From the NCBI GenBank assembly GCA_964437145.1, contig CAYTFW010000018.1, forward strand, positions 1 to 56,663: a DNA stretch of 56,663 nucleotides, read 5' to 3'. This document shows, piece by piece, positions 28,926 through 37,654 of this stretch. Below the pieces are notes generated by a model. It had not been told where the DNA came from and did not search any database. It was given only the letters and a program-made list of their open reading frames with translations. The position numbers and the translations under genes were made by a program. This DNA comes from JAFAZJ01 sp964437145. GTDB taxonomy: Bacteria; Pseudomonadota; Alphaproteobacteria; Reyranellales; Reyranellaceae. How positions within the stretch are numbered: position 1 is the stretch's first letter; the number at the start of each line of letters is the position of its first letter.

Positions 28926-30134
28926 CTACTCCGCCGCCACCGGCCGCCGAGAGCTCGCAGGCCTGTCGGCGTTGAGGTCTTTGATCCTCGGGAAGACCTC
29001 GTGGGCGAACAGGCGGATGTTGTCGGCGGTGTCCTTGTGGTCGAGGAAGCCGCCCTGGCCGAAGAACAGCAGGTGGCCGACGCCACCCATGCGGCGATTG
29101 AAATCGGTGATCTGCTGCACGACGTCGTCGGGCGTGCCGGCGAATACCGTGTCGGTCTCCATGAACTGCTCGACCGTGGCCTTGGTCGCGTCGACCGGAT
29201 TGCCAGCGCGATCCTTGACGAAGCCGCCCTTGCCCGGACCGGCCTTCAGCATCGCGACGTTGGCGCCCAGCGAGTTGTAGCCCGGCGGGTTAGTGAACGG
29301 CTCGGCCACGACACCGGCGGTGCGCACATAGCCCGCGATCAGGTCGGCGCGACGCAGGCCTTCGGCGCGCGTGGCGCCGACGCCGATGCAGACGGCGTAG
29401 GCGAAGCGATCCGGCCCGGCGGTCCAGCCCAGCTCCTGCGCGCGCTGGCGATAGGCGTCGTACATCGGCTTGGCGACTCCGCCCGAGAGCAGCGTGCCCA
29501 CGACATGGCCGCGCTCGGCGGCGAGCCGGCCGGTGTCGGCGCTCAAGCCCGTCATCCACACCGGCGGCGTCGGCTGCTGGACCGGCCGCGGCCAGATGTT
29601 GACGTTGCGATAGTGGAAGAACTCGCCTTCCCAGTTGAACGGCCCGTCGGTCGTCGACATCGCCTTGATGATCAGGTCGTGCGCTTCCCAGTAGCGCCGC
29701 ATCAGCCGCGCTGGATTGCTGTTGGCCGGCGCGATCTCATACGGCGCGCCCTTCACCAGGCCCATCTCCAGCCGGCCGCCGGAGAGCACGTCGAGCCACG
29801 CCATCTCCTCGGCGACACGCACCGGATCGGGCCGGTTGGCGATCGGCGAGCCCAGCGACAGCAGGCGCGCCTTCTTGGTCTCGCGCGCGATCACCGCCAG
29901 CGCCATCGGCGCGGAAATGGTCATGCACGTCGCCGTGCTGTGGTGCTCGTTGATCATGATGTCGAGGCCGACCTCGTCGCACAGCGCGAACTCATCGAGG
30001 TAGCGGTTGAGCAGGCCGTGCGCGACCCCGGGATCGACATTGCCGCTGGGCAGCACGACGCGCAGCGAGCCGCGCTTCAGGCCTTCGTCCCAGGCGGGGT
30101 GATAGGCCATCTCCGAGAAGTACCAGACGCGCAT
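28926..30134 (-). CDS. Luciferase-like flavin-dependent oxidoreductase (LLM class)
   Basis: 402 residues from the ATG at 30134, with an AGAGGAGC site. The N-terminal MRVWYFSEMAYHP and the INEHHSTATCMTIS block are typical of the alkanal-monooxygenase-like LLM family; GGRLEMGLVKGA binds the flavin region. It belongs to a different subfamily from the NtaA-type gene at 26488. The upstream alpha/beta-hydrolase gene is 16 bp away, so they probably share a transcript. Confidence 0.88.
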   Translation of the reverse strand: MRVWYFSEMAYHPAWDEGLKRGSLRVVLPSGNVDPGVAHGLLNRYLDEFALCDEVGLDIMINEHHSTATCMTISAPMALAVIARETKKARLLSLGSPIANRPDPVRVAEEMAWLDVLSGGRLEMGLVKGAPYEIAPANSNPARLMRRYWEAHDLIIKAMSTTDGPFNWEGEFFHYRNVNIWPRPVQQPTPPVWMTGLSADTGRLAAERGHVVGTLLSGGVAKPMYDAYRQRAQELGWTAGPDRFAYAVCIGVGATRAEGLRRADLIAGYVRTAGVVAEPFTNPPGYNSLGANVAMLKAGPGKGGFVKDRAGNPVDATKATVEQFMETDTVFAGTPDDVVQQITDFNRRMGGVGHLLFFGQGGFLDHKDTADNIRLFAHEVFPRIKDLNADRPASSRRPVAAE

Positions 30135-30150
30135 GGTGTGCTCCTCTTTG

Positions 30151-30906
30151 TCAGGCGAAGGCCGCGACGCGATCGGCGAAAGCCCTGGGCTGTTCCCAAT
30201 GCGGGAAGTGGCCGGCATCGGCGATCGACTCGAGTTTCGCGCCGGCGATCGCGTCGCGCCATTTGGCGCCGAGCTCGGGCTTCACGATCCGGTCCCGCTC
30301 GCCCCACAGCACCAAGGTTGGAATGTCGATGCGATGCAGCCAATGCTTGAGCTTGGGGTTGTGCATGTAGGGCTTCCAGCCGAACAAGGTGAAGGCCTCG
30401 CGCCCGCGCACGATGCCGGCGATCTCGGTCTCCGGCATCTTGGTGAAATCGACCGCGCCCAGCGCCGGATCGGCCCAGGCCAGCCTGTCGACCTCGGCGC
30501 GGGCCATGCCGTGCATGTCGGCGATGTCGCGGTCGTGCAGGCCGCCGAACTTCGCGCCCAGCGGTGCGGCGAGCACGAGCTTGGCGAGGCGCCGCGTGTC
30601 GCGCACCGCCATCTCGGCCGCGACCCAGCCGCCGAAGCAATTGCCGACAAGGACGACGTCCTTCAGGTCGAGTCGCTGGACGAGGTCGAGATAGAGATAA
30701 GCGATGTCATCGACGCTGGACATCCAGTCCGGCAGCGCCGAGCGGCCCCAGCCGGGATGCACCGGCGCGATGACGCGAAAGCGCTGGGCCAGCGCGTCGA
30801 GCCACGGCCGCTGCGGCCACAGCCCTTCGCCGGCATGCAAGAAGAGCAGCGGCCGTCCCTGGCCGCGCTCCACGATGTCGAGATCGACGCCTGATACGCT
30901 CAACAT
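30151..30906 (-). CDS. Alpha/beta hydrolase with a cysteine nucleophile
   Basis: 251 residues. The oxyanion region is LFLHAGEG. The nucleophile elbow reads VGNCFGGW, so residue 90 is Cys where most family members have Ser. The acid (GERDRI) and the His (AGHFPHWEQP) are in the usual places. Cys nucleophiles are known in dienelactone hydrolases; here the substrate is unknown. It is the middle of a three-gene minus-strand operon with the serine hydrolase upstream (2-bp gap) and the LLM gene downstream. Confidence 0.85.
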   Translation of the reverse strand: MLSVSGVDLDIVERGQGRPLLFLHAGEGLWPQRPWLDALAQRFRVIAPVHPGWGRSALPDWMSSVDDIAYLYLDLVQRLDLKDVVLVGNCFGGWVAAEMAVRDTRRLAKLVLAAPLGAKFGGLHDRDIADMHGMARAEVDRLAWADPALGAVDFTKMPETEIAGIVRGREAFTLFGWKPYMHNPKLKHWLHRIDIPTLVLWGERDRIVKPELGAKWRDAIAGAKLESIADAGHFPHWEQPRAFADRVAAFA

Positions 30907-30908
30907 GC

Positions 30909-32132
30909 TTAGTCGATCACCGCCTGATAGGACAGAACGCGCAGCTCGCGGCGGATCGGGTAGGCCGAGGACGGCATCGCCTGCGTCATCAGCAGCACGA
31001 TCATCTCCTCCGCCGGATCGACCCAGAAGGCGGTGCTGGCCGCGCCGCCCCAGGCGTACTCGCCCGGCGTGCCGAGGATCTGCGCCTTGGCCGGGTCGAG
31101 CATGACCGAGAAGCCCAGGCCGAAGCCGATGCCCTCGTAGCTCGACTCGCTGAAGCGCGGCTGGCCCATGTCGGCCATGTCGCCGCGCAGATGATTGGCG
31201 GTCATCAACTCGACCGTCTTGCGGCCCAGCAAGCGCACGCCGTCCAGCTCACCCTTGTTCAGCATCATCTGGCAGAAGCGCATGTAGTCGGACGCGGTCG
31301 AGCACAGGCCGCCGCCGCCGGAGACGATGTCACGCTTCACGGCGAAGCTGCTCTTCTGCGGATCGTCGATCATCTTCAGCGAGCCGTCGGCCTCGACGTT
31401 GTAGTTGGCGGCGAAGCGGCTGAGCTTGTCCTGCGGCACGTAGAAGGCGGTGTCGACCATGCCCAGCGGCTTGATGATGCGTTCGGCGAGGAAGTCGTCG
31501 AAGCGCTGGCCGGAGATCACCTGCACGAGATAACCCAGCACGTCGGTGGCGTTGCTGTAGTTCCACTCCGCGCCGGGCTGCGCGATCAGCGGGATGCCGG
31601 CCAGGCGGGCGCACATCTCCTCGAGACTGACCTTGGCGGTCTGGAAGTCGATGCCGACCTTGCGATAGACCGCGTCGACCGTGTTGGCCTCCATGAAGCC
31701 GTAGGTGATGCCCGAGGTGTGAGTCAGCAGATCGCGGTAGGTGATCTCGCGGTTGGCCGGCACGGTGTCGATCTTGCCGCGCATGCCGCCGGCGGCGACG
31801 CGCGGGTTCTTGAACATCGGCGCGACCTTGCTGATCGGATCGTCGAGCTGGAAGCGGCCCTCCTCGTACAGCATCATGATCGCGACCGAGGTCAGCGGCT
31901 TGGTCATCGAGTAGATGCGGAAGATCGTCTCCGGCGTCATCTTGGTGCCGCGCGAGATGTCGGCGAGGCCCGTGGTGTGGTGATGGGCGATCTTGCCGCG
32001 CCGTGCCACGACGGTGGTCAGGCCGGCGAGCTTCTTGCTCGCGACCAAGGCGTCGGCCCAGTTCTCGATGAGCTTCAGCCGCTTGCTGGAAAGACCGGTG
32101 TCCTCGGGTGCGATGCCGCTGGCCATGTTCAT
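30909..32132 (-). CDS. Serine hydrolase of the class C beta-lactamase/esterase family
   Basis: 407 residues with no signal peptide, so probably a cytoplasmic esterase rather than an antibiotic-resistance enzyme. The catalytic SMTK (Ser75, Lys78) and YSN (192-194) are present, while the KTG-like third motif is not obvious. GGGGLCSTASDYMRF is typical of EstB-like proteins. An AGAGGA site precedes the ATG. Adjacent hydrolase and monooxygenase genes suggest ester breakdown. Confidence 0.88.
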   Translation of the reverse strand: MNMASGIAPEDTGLSSKRLKLIENWADALVASKKLAGLTTVVARRGKIAHHHTTGLADISRGTKMTPETIFRIYSMTKPLTSVAIMMLYEEGRFQLDDPISKVAPMFKNPRVAAGGMRGKIDTVPANREITYRDLLTHTSGITYGFMEANTVDAVYRKVGIDFQTAKVSLEEMCARLAGIPLIAQPGAEWNYSNATDVLGYLVQVISGQRFDDFLAERIIKPLGMVDTAFYVPQDKLSRFAANYNVEADGSLKMIDDPQKSSFAVKRDIVSGGGGLCSTASDYMRFCQMMLNKGELDGVRLLGRKTVELMTANHLRGDMADMGQPRFSESSYEGIGFGLGFSVMLDPAKAQILGTPGEYAWGGAASTAFWVDPAEEMIVLLMTQAMPSSAYPIRRELRVLSYQAVID

Positions 32133-32157
32133 GATGCGAATCCTCTTCGTTCAATCT

Positions 32158-32282
32158 TTACCTTCCCCCGGAGGGGGAAGGTGGCGCGCAGCGCCGGATG
32201 GGGGATGTTTCAATGCGTCAGGTGTTCGTCTTCGACATCCCCCATCCGCCCTTCGGGCACCTTCCCCCTCCGGGGGAAGGTA
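32158..32282. repeat. Palindromic intergenic repeat, CTTCCCCC family (full form)
   Basis: TTACCTTCCCCCGGAGGGG at the left and CTTCCCCCTCCGGGGGAAGG at the right. Between them are GCGCCGGATGGGGGATG and its complement CATCCCCCATCCG. It has the same architecture as 28768-28914 and lies between two minus-strand genes. Confidence 0.88.
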
Positions 32283-32286
32283 GAAG

Positions 32287-33996
32287 TTAGGCGGATTTCG
32301 GTCCGCGGATCACCTTGCCGGGCATCGCGCCGGTCGCCTCGCCGTCGCGCCAGGTGACCTGGCCGGCGGCGATGGTGGCGCGATAGCCGGAGCCACGCTG
32401 CAGCAGGCGGCGGCCGTTGGCCGGCAGGTCGTAGGCCATGACCGGCGGCGCCAGTCGCAGATTGTCGATGTCGATGACGTTGACGTCGGCCTTCAGCCCG
32501 GGCTTCAGCCGGCCGCGATCGTTCAGCCCGTAGACGGCGGCGGTGCGGCTGGTCTGCAGCGCGATCGCCTGCTCGAGTCCGAGGCGACGGCCGCGCGTGC
32601 GGCCGCGCACCCAATGGGTGAGCAGGAAGGTCGGCGCGCTGGCGTCGCAGATCACGCCGCAATGCGCGCCGCCGTCGGACAGGCTGAGCACCGTGTTGGG
32701 ATGGCGCAGCATGGTGTCGAGCGCGTCGAAATTGCGATCGGCGTAGTTCAGCGACGGGAAGTACAGGAACTCGCGCCCGTCGCGCTGCAGCAGGATCTCG
32801 TAGGTCATCTCCGCCGCGTCGCGCCCGGCGCGCTCGGCCATCGCCGCCACCGAATCCTCGGGCGCCGGCTCGTAGTTCGGCGGATCGCCCAGCGGGAACA
32901 TGTTGTGGAACTGCTCCATCGGTCGGCGGCGGAACTTCTCGGTGATGGTCGTTTGCTCCGACAGGAGGCGCGCCTTGAACGCCGGGTCGCGCATGATGCG
33001 CACGCGCTCCTCGAGCGGCTTGTCGGCGATCGCCATGTACGCGGGATGCGCCACGAAGGGATGCACGCGGCCCTGCAGGCCGAGCAGCACGCCCACCGGC
33101 CGGCAGCCGACCTGCGCCGTGATCGGCGCGCCGGCCTTCGCGGCATCGGCGGTCTGCCGCAGCAGCTCGCGCCACTTCTCGGGATGGATCTCGTTCTGCA
33201 CCAGCGCGTAGGTGATCGGCAGGCCGGTCTCGCGCGCCAAGGTCGTCATCCACGCGAACTCGTTCTGTTGCGGCGTCAGGTCGGAGGCGATCTCGAACAC
33301 GCCGAAGCCGCCGCGCTTGACCGCGCGGCCCAGCGCCAGCATCTCGTCGGCATGCGCGAAGGTGCCGGGCACCTCGCGGCCGTCGATCGAACGGTGCAGG
33401 CGGGTGCGCGAGGTCGAGAAGCCCAAGGCGCCAGCGCGAATGCCGTCCTCGACGATGCGCGCCATCGCCGCGATGTCGTCGGCGTTCGCCATCTCGTTGT
33501 CGGCGCCGCGGTCGCCCATGACATAGGCGCGCACCGCGCCGTGCGGCACGTGGGTCGCGACATCGAGCGAGCGCGGCATGCGCTCCAGCGCGTCGAGATA
33601 TTCCGGGAACGACTCCCATTCCCACTTGATGCCCTCGGCCAGCGCCGTGCCGGGGATGTCCTCGACGCCTTCCATCAGGCCGATCAGCCAGTCGTGGCGG
33701 TCGGGATGGGCCGGCGCGAAGCCGACGCCGCAATTGCCCATCACGGCCGTGGTCACGCCGTGCCAGCCCGAGGGCGTGAGATGCGGATCCCAGGTCACTT
33801 GGCCGTCATAGTGGGTGTGGATGTCGACCCAGCCCGGCGACACCACCATGCCCTTGGCGTCGATCTCCTCGCGACCGCGGCCCGCCGCGCCACCGACCGA
33901 GGTCAGCTTGCCGCCGTCGATCGCGACATCGCCCTCGAAGGCCGGCGCCCCGGTGCCGTCGACGATGGTGCCTTTGCGGATGACGAGGTCATGCAT
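32287..33996 (-). CDS. D-aminoacylase/N-acyl-D-amino-acid deacylase-like amidohydrolase
   Basis: 569 residues from the ATG at 33996, with AAGGGAG upstream. The metal-dependent amidohydrolase fold is shown by DIHTHYDGQ (first two His ligands), TTAVMGNCGVGFAP, GFSTSR and SDGGAHCG. These match the D-aminoacylase/dihydroorotase-like group that cleaves N-acyl-D-amino acids or cyclic amides. It may act with the hydantoin-type genes in this region, but they are not adjacent. A longer N-terminus (to 34119) overlaps the divergent promoter region and was rejected. Confidence 0.9.
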   Translation of the reverse strand: MHDLVIRKGTIVDGTGAPAFEGDVAIDGGKLTSVGGAAGRGREEIDAKGMVVSPGWVDIHTHYDGQVTWDPHLTPSGWHGVTTAVMGNCGVGFAPAHPDRHDWLIGLMEGVEDIPGTALAEGIKWEWESFPEYLDALERMPRSLDVATHVPHGAVRAYVMGDRGADNEMANADDIAAMARIVEDGIRAGALGFSTSRTRLHRSIDGREVPGTFAHADEMLALGRAVKRGGFGVFEIASDLTPQQNEFAWMTTLARETGLPITYALVQNEIHPEKWRELLRQTADAAKAGAPITAQVGCRPVGVLLGLQGRVHPFVAHPAYMAIADKPLEERVRIMRDPAFKARLLSEQTTITEKFRRRPMEQFHNMFPLGDPPNYEPAPEDSVAAMAERAGRDAAEMTYEILLQRDGREFLYFPSLNYADRNFDALDTMLRHPNTVLSLSDGGAHCGVICDASAPTFLLTHWVRGRTRGRRLGLEQAIALQTSRTAAVYGLNDRGRLKPGLKADVNVIDIDNLRLAPPVMAYDLPANGRRLLQRGSGYRATIAAGQVTWRDGEATGAMPGKVIRGPKSA

Positions 33997-34160
33997 GGCG
34001 TCCGCTCCCTTGCCTGGTTGGCGGCAGGGTTCCACGACCGGCGCGCGGCGTCGAGGCCATCGGTTCGCAGAGCAGACCTGTGCTGGCTGAGTTGTCGCCG
34101 CGACCGTCGGGTGGTTCACTGCCGGCCACGCGCCCGAGAGCGCGGCCGAGGAACGCCCGC

Positions 34161-35024
34161 ATGCCCATCACCGTTCGTAAGATCCATCCGCTATTCGGCG
34201 CTGAAATCTCCGGCGTCGACATCCGCGAGCCGGTTTCCGCCCTCGTGTTCGGCGAGATCCGCGCCGCCTTCGAGGAGCATTCGGTGCTGGTGTTCCGCGA
34301 CATGCCGATGGACGACGCGACGCAGATCCGCTTCAGCGAGATGTTCGGGCCGCTGGAGATCGCCGGTAAGGCCAACCCCGGCGTCGGCACGCCCTTCGCG
34401 CGCCAGTCCAATCTCGACATCAAGACCGGCGCGGTGATCCCGCCCGAGGATCGCCGCATGATCTACCAACTCGCAAACTACTTCTGGCACTCCGACAGCT
34501 CGTTCAAGCACATCCCCTCGCTGTGCTCGATGCTGACGGCGCGCATCGTGCCGCCGGAGGGCGGCGACACCGAGTTCTGCAGCATGCGCGCCGCCTACGA
34601 GGCCCTCTCCGAGGAGATGAAGGCGAAGATCGAGCCGCTGGTGGTCGAGCACTCGCTGATCCATTCGCGTGGCCTGGTCGACGCCTCGGTGCTCACTGAG
34701 GAGATGCGCGCGGAGTTGCCGGGCGCGAAGCAGCGCATGTGGCGCATCAACCCGATCAACGGCCGCAAGGCGCTGTACATCGGCGCGCACGCCTCGCACG
34801 TCGTCGGCTGGCCGATCGAGGAGGGCCGCGCGCTGCTCGACGAGCTGACCAAGACGGCGCTGAAGCCGGAGTTCTGCTTCGCCCACAAATGGCGCGAAGG
34901 CGACAGCGTGCTGTGGGACAACCGCGCCGTGGTGCATCGCGCCACCAAGTACGACACCATCAGGCACAAGCGCCTGATGCAGCGCACGACGATCGCCGGC
35001 GACCAGCCGACCGTGCCGCATTGA
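34161..35024 (+). CDS. TauD/TfdA-family Fe(II)/2-oxoglutarate dioxygenase
   Basis: 287 residues from the ATG at 34161. Iron ligands are His110 and Asp112 (WHSDSSF) and His259 (AVVHRATKY); the 2-oxoglutarate-binding Arg is probably 271 or 275. The family hydroxylates taurine, alkyl sulfates, 2,4-D and similar acids. It starts an operon of four same-strand genes (dioxygenase, hydrolase, SDR, racemase homologue) with gaps of 5 to 20 bp. Confidence 0.92.
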   Translation: MPITVRKIHPLFGAEISGVDIREPVSALVFGEIRAAFEEHSVLVFRDMPMDDATQIRFSEMFGPLEIAGKANPGVGTPFARQSNLDIKTGAVIPPEDRRMIYQLANYFWHSDSSFKHIPSLCSMLTARIVPPEGGDTEFCSMRAAYEALSEEMKAKIEPLVVEHSLIHSRGLVDASVLTEEMRAELPGAKQRMWRINPINGRKALYIGAHASHVVGWPIEEGRALLDELTKTALKPEFCFAHKWREGDSVLWDNRAVVHRATKYDTIRHKRLMQRTTIAGDQPTVPH

Positions 35025-35044
35025 TCGAAGGGGAGGGAAGACCG

Positions 35045-35803
35045 ATGGCGACGCTCGAGCGCGACGGCGTGAAGATCCACTACGCGGTGCATGGCGCCGG
35101 GCCCGCGGTGCTGCTGAGCCATGGCTATAGCGCCACATCGAAGATGTGGGACGGTCAGGTGGCGGCGCTGAAGGACCGCTACAAGGTGATCGTCTGGGAC
35201 ATGCGCGGGCATGGTCAGAGCGACTACCCCACCGACGGCGCGAAGTACTCCGAGGCGCTGACGGTCGGCGACATGGCGGCGATCCTCGCCGCGTGCGGCG
35301 AGAAGACCGCGGTGATCGCCGGGCTGTCGTTGGGCGGCTACATGTCGCTCGCCTTCCACGCCACGCATCCCGGCATGACGCGCGCGCTGATGCTGTTCGA
35401 CACCGGCCCGGGCTTCAAGAAAGATGAAGCACGCGCGGCGTGGAACGCCACGGCGCACAAGCGCGCCGCCGATCTCGACTCGCGCGGGCTGGCGGCCTTG
35501 GGCGGCAGCGACGAGGTGCGCCTGAGTCAGCATCGCGACGCCTCCGGCCTGGCCGGCGCGGCGCGCGGCATGCTGGCGCAGGAGAACGATCGCGTGATCC
35601 GCTCGCTGGACAGCGTGAAGGTGCCGACCCTGGTGCTGGTCGGCGCCGACGATACGAACTTCCTCGCCGCCACCGATTACATGGCGGCCAAGATCCCCGG
35701 CGCGTCGAAGGTGGTGATTCCCGCCGCCGGCCATGCCGCCAACCTGCATCAACCGGCCGCTTTCAACCGCGCTGTCGAGAGCTTCCTCGGCGGGCTCAAG
35801 TAG
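35045..35803 (+). CDS. Alpha/beta hydrolase
   Basis: 252 residues from the ATG at 35045, preceded by GGGGAGGGAAG. It has LSHGYSAT (oxyanion loop), DMRGHGQSD, the nucleophile elbow GLSLGGY (Ser about 99), Asp in VGADDTNF and His in AGHAANLHQP. It resembles 3-oxoadipate enol-lactonase/haloperoxidase-type enzymes. The exact substrate is unknown, but the operon with a dioxygenase and SDR suggests a ring or ester degradation step. Confidence 0.9.
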   Translation: MATLERDGVKIHYAVHGAGPAVLLSHGYSATSKMWDGQVAALKDRYKVIVWDMRGHGQSDYPTDGAKYSEALTVGDMAAILAACGEKTAVIAGLSLGGYMSLAFHATHPGMTRALMLFDTGPGFKKDEARAAWNATAHKRAADLDSRGLAALGGSDEVRLSQHRDASGLAGAARGMLAQENDRVIRSLDSVKVPTLVLVGADDTNFLAATDYMAAKIPGASKVVIPAAGHAANLHQPAAFNRAVESFLGGLK

Positions 35804-35812
35804 AGGACCATC

Positions 35813-36598
35813 ATGAGCTTCGATTTCACCGGCCGCCGCGTCGTCGTGTGCGGCGGTTCGCGCGGCATCGGCCGTTCGATCGCGCTGGGCTTCGCCCAGG
35901 CCGGCGCCGATGTCTCGATCTGCGCGCGCGAGCCCAAGGCGTTGGAGGAAACGCGAGCCGAGATCGCCAAATCCAAACACAAAGCGCACGCGGCGAGCTG
36001 CGATCTCGGCGATGCCGCCGCGATCAAGAGCTACATCGAGGCCGCGGCCAAGGCGTTGGGCGGCATCGACGTGCTGGTCAACAATTCTTCGGGTTTCGGC
36101 TCGAGCGATGACGAGGCGGGCTGGGCCGTCGGACTCAACGTCGACGTCATGGCGATGGTGCGCGCCTCGCACGCCGCGCTGCCTTTGCTTGAGAATGGCG
36201 AAGCGGCGCACGACGTCCATGGCGGCAAGGCCGGGGCCTCGATCATCAACATGTCGTCGATCTCCGGCCTGCGGCCGGCCGGCCGTCAGCCGCCCTACGG
36301 CGCGGTGAAGGCGGCGATGATCCACTACACGCTGTCGCAGGCGGCGACCTTGGCGCGCAAGAACATCCGCGTGAACTGCATCGCGCCGGGCTCGATCGAG
36401 TTTCCCGGCGGCGTGTGGGACAAGCGCAAGACGGACGCGCCGCAGCTCTACAACGCGATCCACAAGAGCATTCCCTTCGGCCGCCTGGGCCTCCCCGAGG
36501 AGATCGCCAGCGTCGCGATGTTCCTGGCCTCGCCGCTGGCCAACTGGGTCACCGGCCAGATGATCGCCGTCGATGGTGGCCAGTTGCTGGGTGCCTGA
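35813..36598 (+). CDS. SDR-family oxidoreductase
   Basis: 261 residues. The cofactor loop is CGGSRGIG rather than TGxxxGIG. NNSSG replaces the usual NNAG, and the catalytic Ser (NMSSISG) and Tyr/Lys (YGAVK) are present. The C-terminal VTGQMIAVDGGQ is typical. It is third in the dioxygenase operon; the racemase homologue follows after 5 bp. Confidence 0.88.
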   Translation: MSFDFTGRRVVVCGGSRGIGRSIALGFAQAGADVSICAREPKALEETRAEIAKSKHKAHAASCDLGDAAAIKSYIEAAAKALGGIDVLVNNSSGFGSSDDEAGWAVGLNVDVMAMVRASHAALPLLENGEAAHDVHGGKAGASIINMSSISGLRPAGRQPPYGAVKAAMIHYTLSQAATLARKNIRVNCIAPGSIEFPGGVWDKRKTDAPQLYNAIHKSIPFGRLGLPEEIASVAMFLASPLANWVTGQMIAVDGGQLLGA

Positions 36599-36603
36599 AC
36601 GGC

Positions 36604-37254
36604 GTGCGCCTGCTGGTCTACAATCCCAACACGACGCAGGCGGTCACCGATCGCATGGTGGTGCAGGCGCGCCGCCATGCGTCGGCCGACACCGAGATCG
36701 TGGGCCTGGGCGCACCGCGCGGCGTGCCCTATATCAGCCTGCCCGAGCAGGCGGCCGCTGCCGAGGCCGTCACACTGGAGATCGTCGCGCGCGAATGGCC
36801 GGCCTATGACGCGATCATCGTCGCCGCTTTCGCCGACCCGGGATTAATGGCGGCGCGCGCCCTGTCGAAGCGGCCGGTGCTGGGCATCGCCGAAAGCGCA
36901 CTGCTGACGGCTTCGATGATGGGCGATCGCTTCGCCATCGTGTCGATGGCCTCGACCCTGCTGCCGGTGTTCCAGACAATGGCGCGCCGCCTGGGGCTGA
37001 CCGACCGTCTGGCGACCAGCTTCTTCCTCGACGCACCGGTCACGGACGTGGGGCGGATGCAGATCGACCACGGCGCGGCGCTGGAGGCGGCGTGCCGCGA
37101 TATCGCCGCGCGCGGCGAGGTGTCGTCGATCATACTGGGCGGCGGTCCGCTCGCCGGCCTCGCCGACAGTTTCCGCGCCCGCGTTCCCGTGCCGCTGCTC
37201 GACGGCGTCGCCTGCGCCGTGCGCCAAGCCGAAATGATGGTGCGACTGCGGTAA
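36604..37254 (+). CDS. Asp/Glu/hydantoin racemase homologue lacking the catalytic cysteines
   Basis: 216 residues from the GTG at 36604. The start VRLLVYNPNTT and the overall plan match hydantoin/aspartate racemases. In active members a Cys sits in the 'A-C-F-x-D-P-G' block and a second in 'L-G-C-x-G'. Here the corresponding segments read AAFADPG and LGGGPLAG, so both cysteines are missing. It is therefore unlikely to racemise by the two-thiol mechanism; it may bind ligand or catalyse a decarboxylase/isomerase reaction as in related families. It is the last gene of the dioxygenase operon. Confidence 0.82.
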   Translation: MRLLVYNPNTTQAVTDRMVVQARRHASADTEIVGLGAPRGVPYISLPEQAAAAEAVTLEIVAREWPAYDAIIVAAFADPGLMAARALSKRPVLGIAESALLTASMMGDRFAIVSMASTLLPVFQTMARRLGLTDRLATSFFLDAPVTDVGRMQIDHGAALEAACRDIAARGEVSSIILGGGPLAGLADSFRARVPVPLLDGVACAVRQAEMMVRLR

Positions 37255-37272
37255 GCCGGCGCTCGACAGGTC

Positions 37273-37301
37273 TTGTCGCGGCGTACCTAAATTGGTACAA
37301 T
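37273..37301 (+). promoter_or_regulatory. Promoter and operator of the toxin-antitoxin pair
   Basis: TTGTCG (37273-37278), a 17-bp spacer and TACAAT (37296-37301) make a good sigma-70-type promoter. Inside it lies the palindrome GTACC-TAAATT-GGTAC (37283-37298), well placed for autorepression. Transcription from here would begin around 37307-37309, at or next to the first ATG, so the toxin mRNA may be leaderless or nearly so. Confidence 0.65.
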
Positions 37302-37306
37302 TGGCT

Positions 37307-37654
37307 ATGGTGGCGATGAAGCGCCTTCCAGCGGCGTTCTACGCATTGCCGAGCGGTCGAGAACCCGTCCGAGATTGGCTGCGCGAGCTCGACGCCGAGG
37401 ATCGCCGCCGGATCGGCGTCGATATCAAGGATGTCGAGTTTTCGTGGCCGATCGGCATGCCGCTGTGCCGGGCTTTGGGGGGCGGGTTGTGGGAGGTGCG
37501 CACCGACCTTATTGGCGGGCGCATCGCGCGGACGATCTTCTGTGTCGCAGACGGGCGGATGGTGTTGCTGCACGCTTTCATCAAGAAGACACGGAAGACT
37601 CCGGCGGCCGATCTGGCGTTGGCCGAGAAGCGCATGAGGGAGTTGCGGGCATGA
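37307..37654 (+). CDS. RelE/HigB-like toxin (phage-derived Gp49-like family)
   Basis: 115 residues from ATG 37307; ATG 37316 is an alternative. AFYALPSGREPVRDWLREL, GLWEVRTDL and RIFYC-like ARTIFCVADGRMVLLHAF are typical of Gp49-like/HigB toxins, mRNA interferases that cut at the ribosome. LHAFIKKTRKTP includes the basic residues expected in the active site. The next gene overlaps by ATGA, so toxin precedes antitoxin in HigBA order. Confidence 0.88.
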   Translation: MVAMKRLPAAFYALPSGREPVRDWLRELDAEDRRRIGVDIKDVEFSWPIGMPLCRALGGGLWEVRTDLIGGRIARTIFCVADGRMVLLHAFIKKTRKTPAADLALAEKRMRELRA

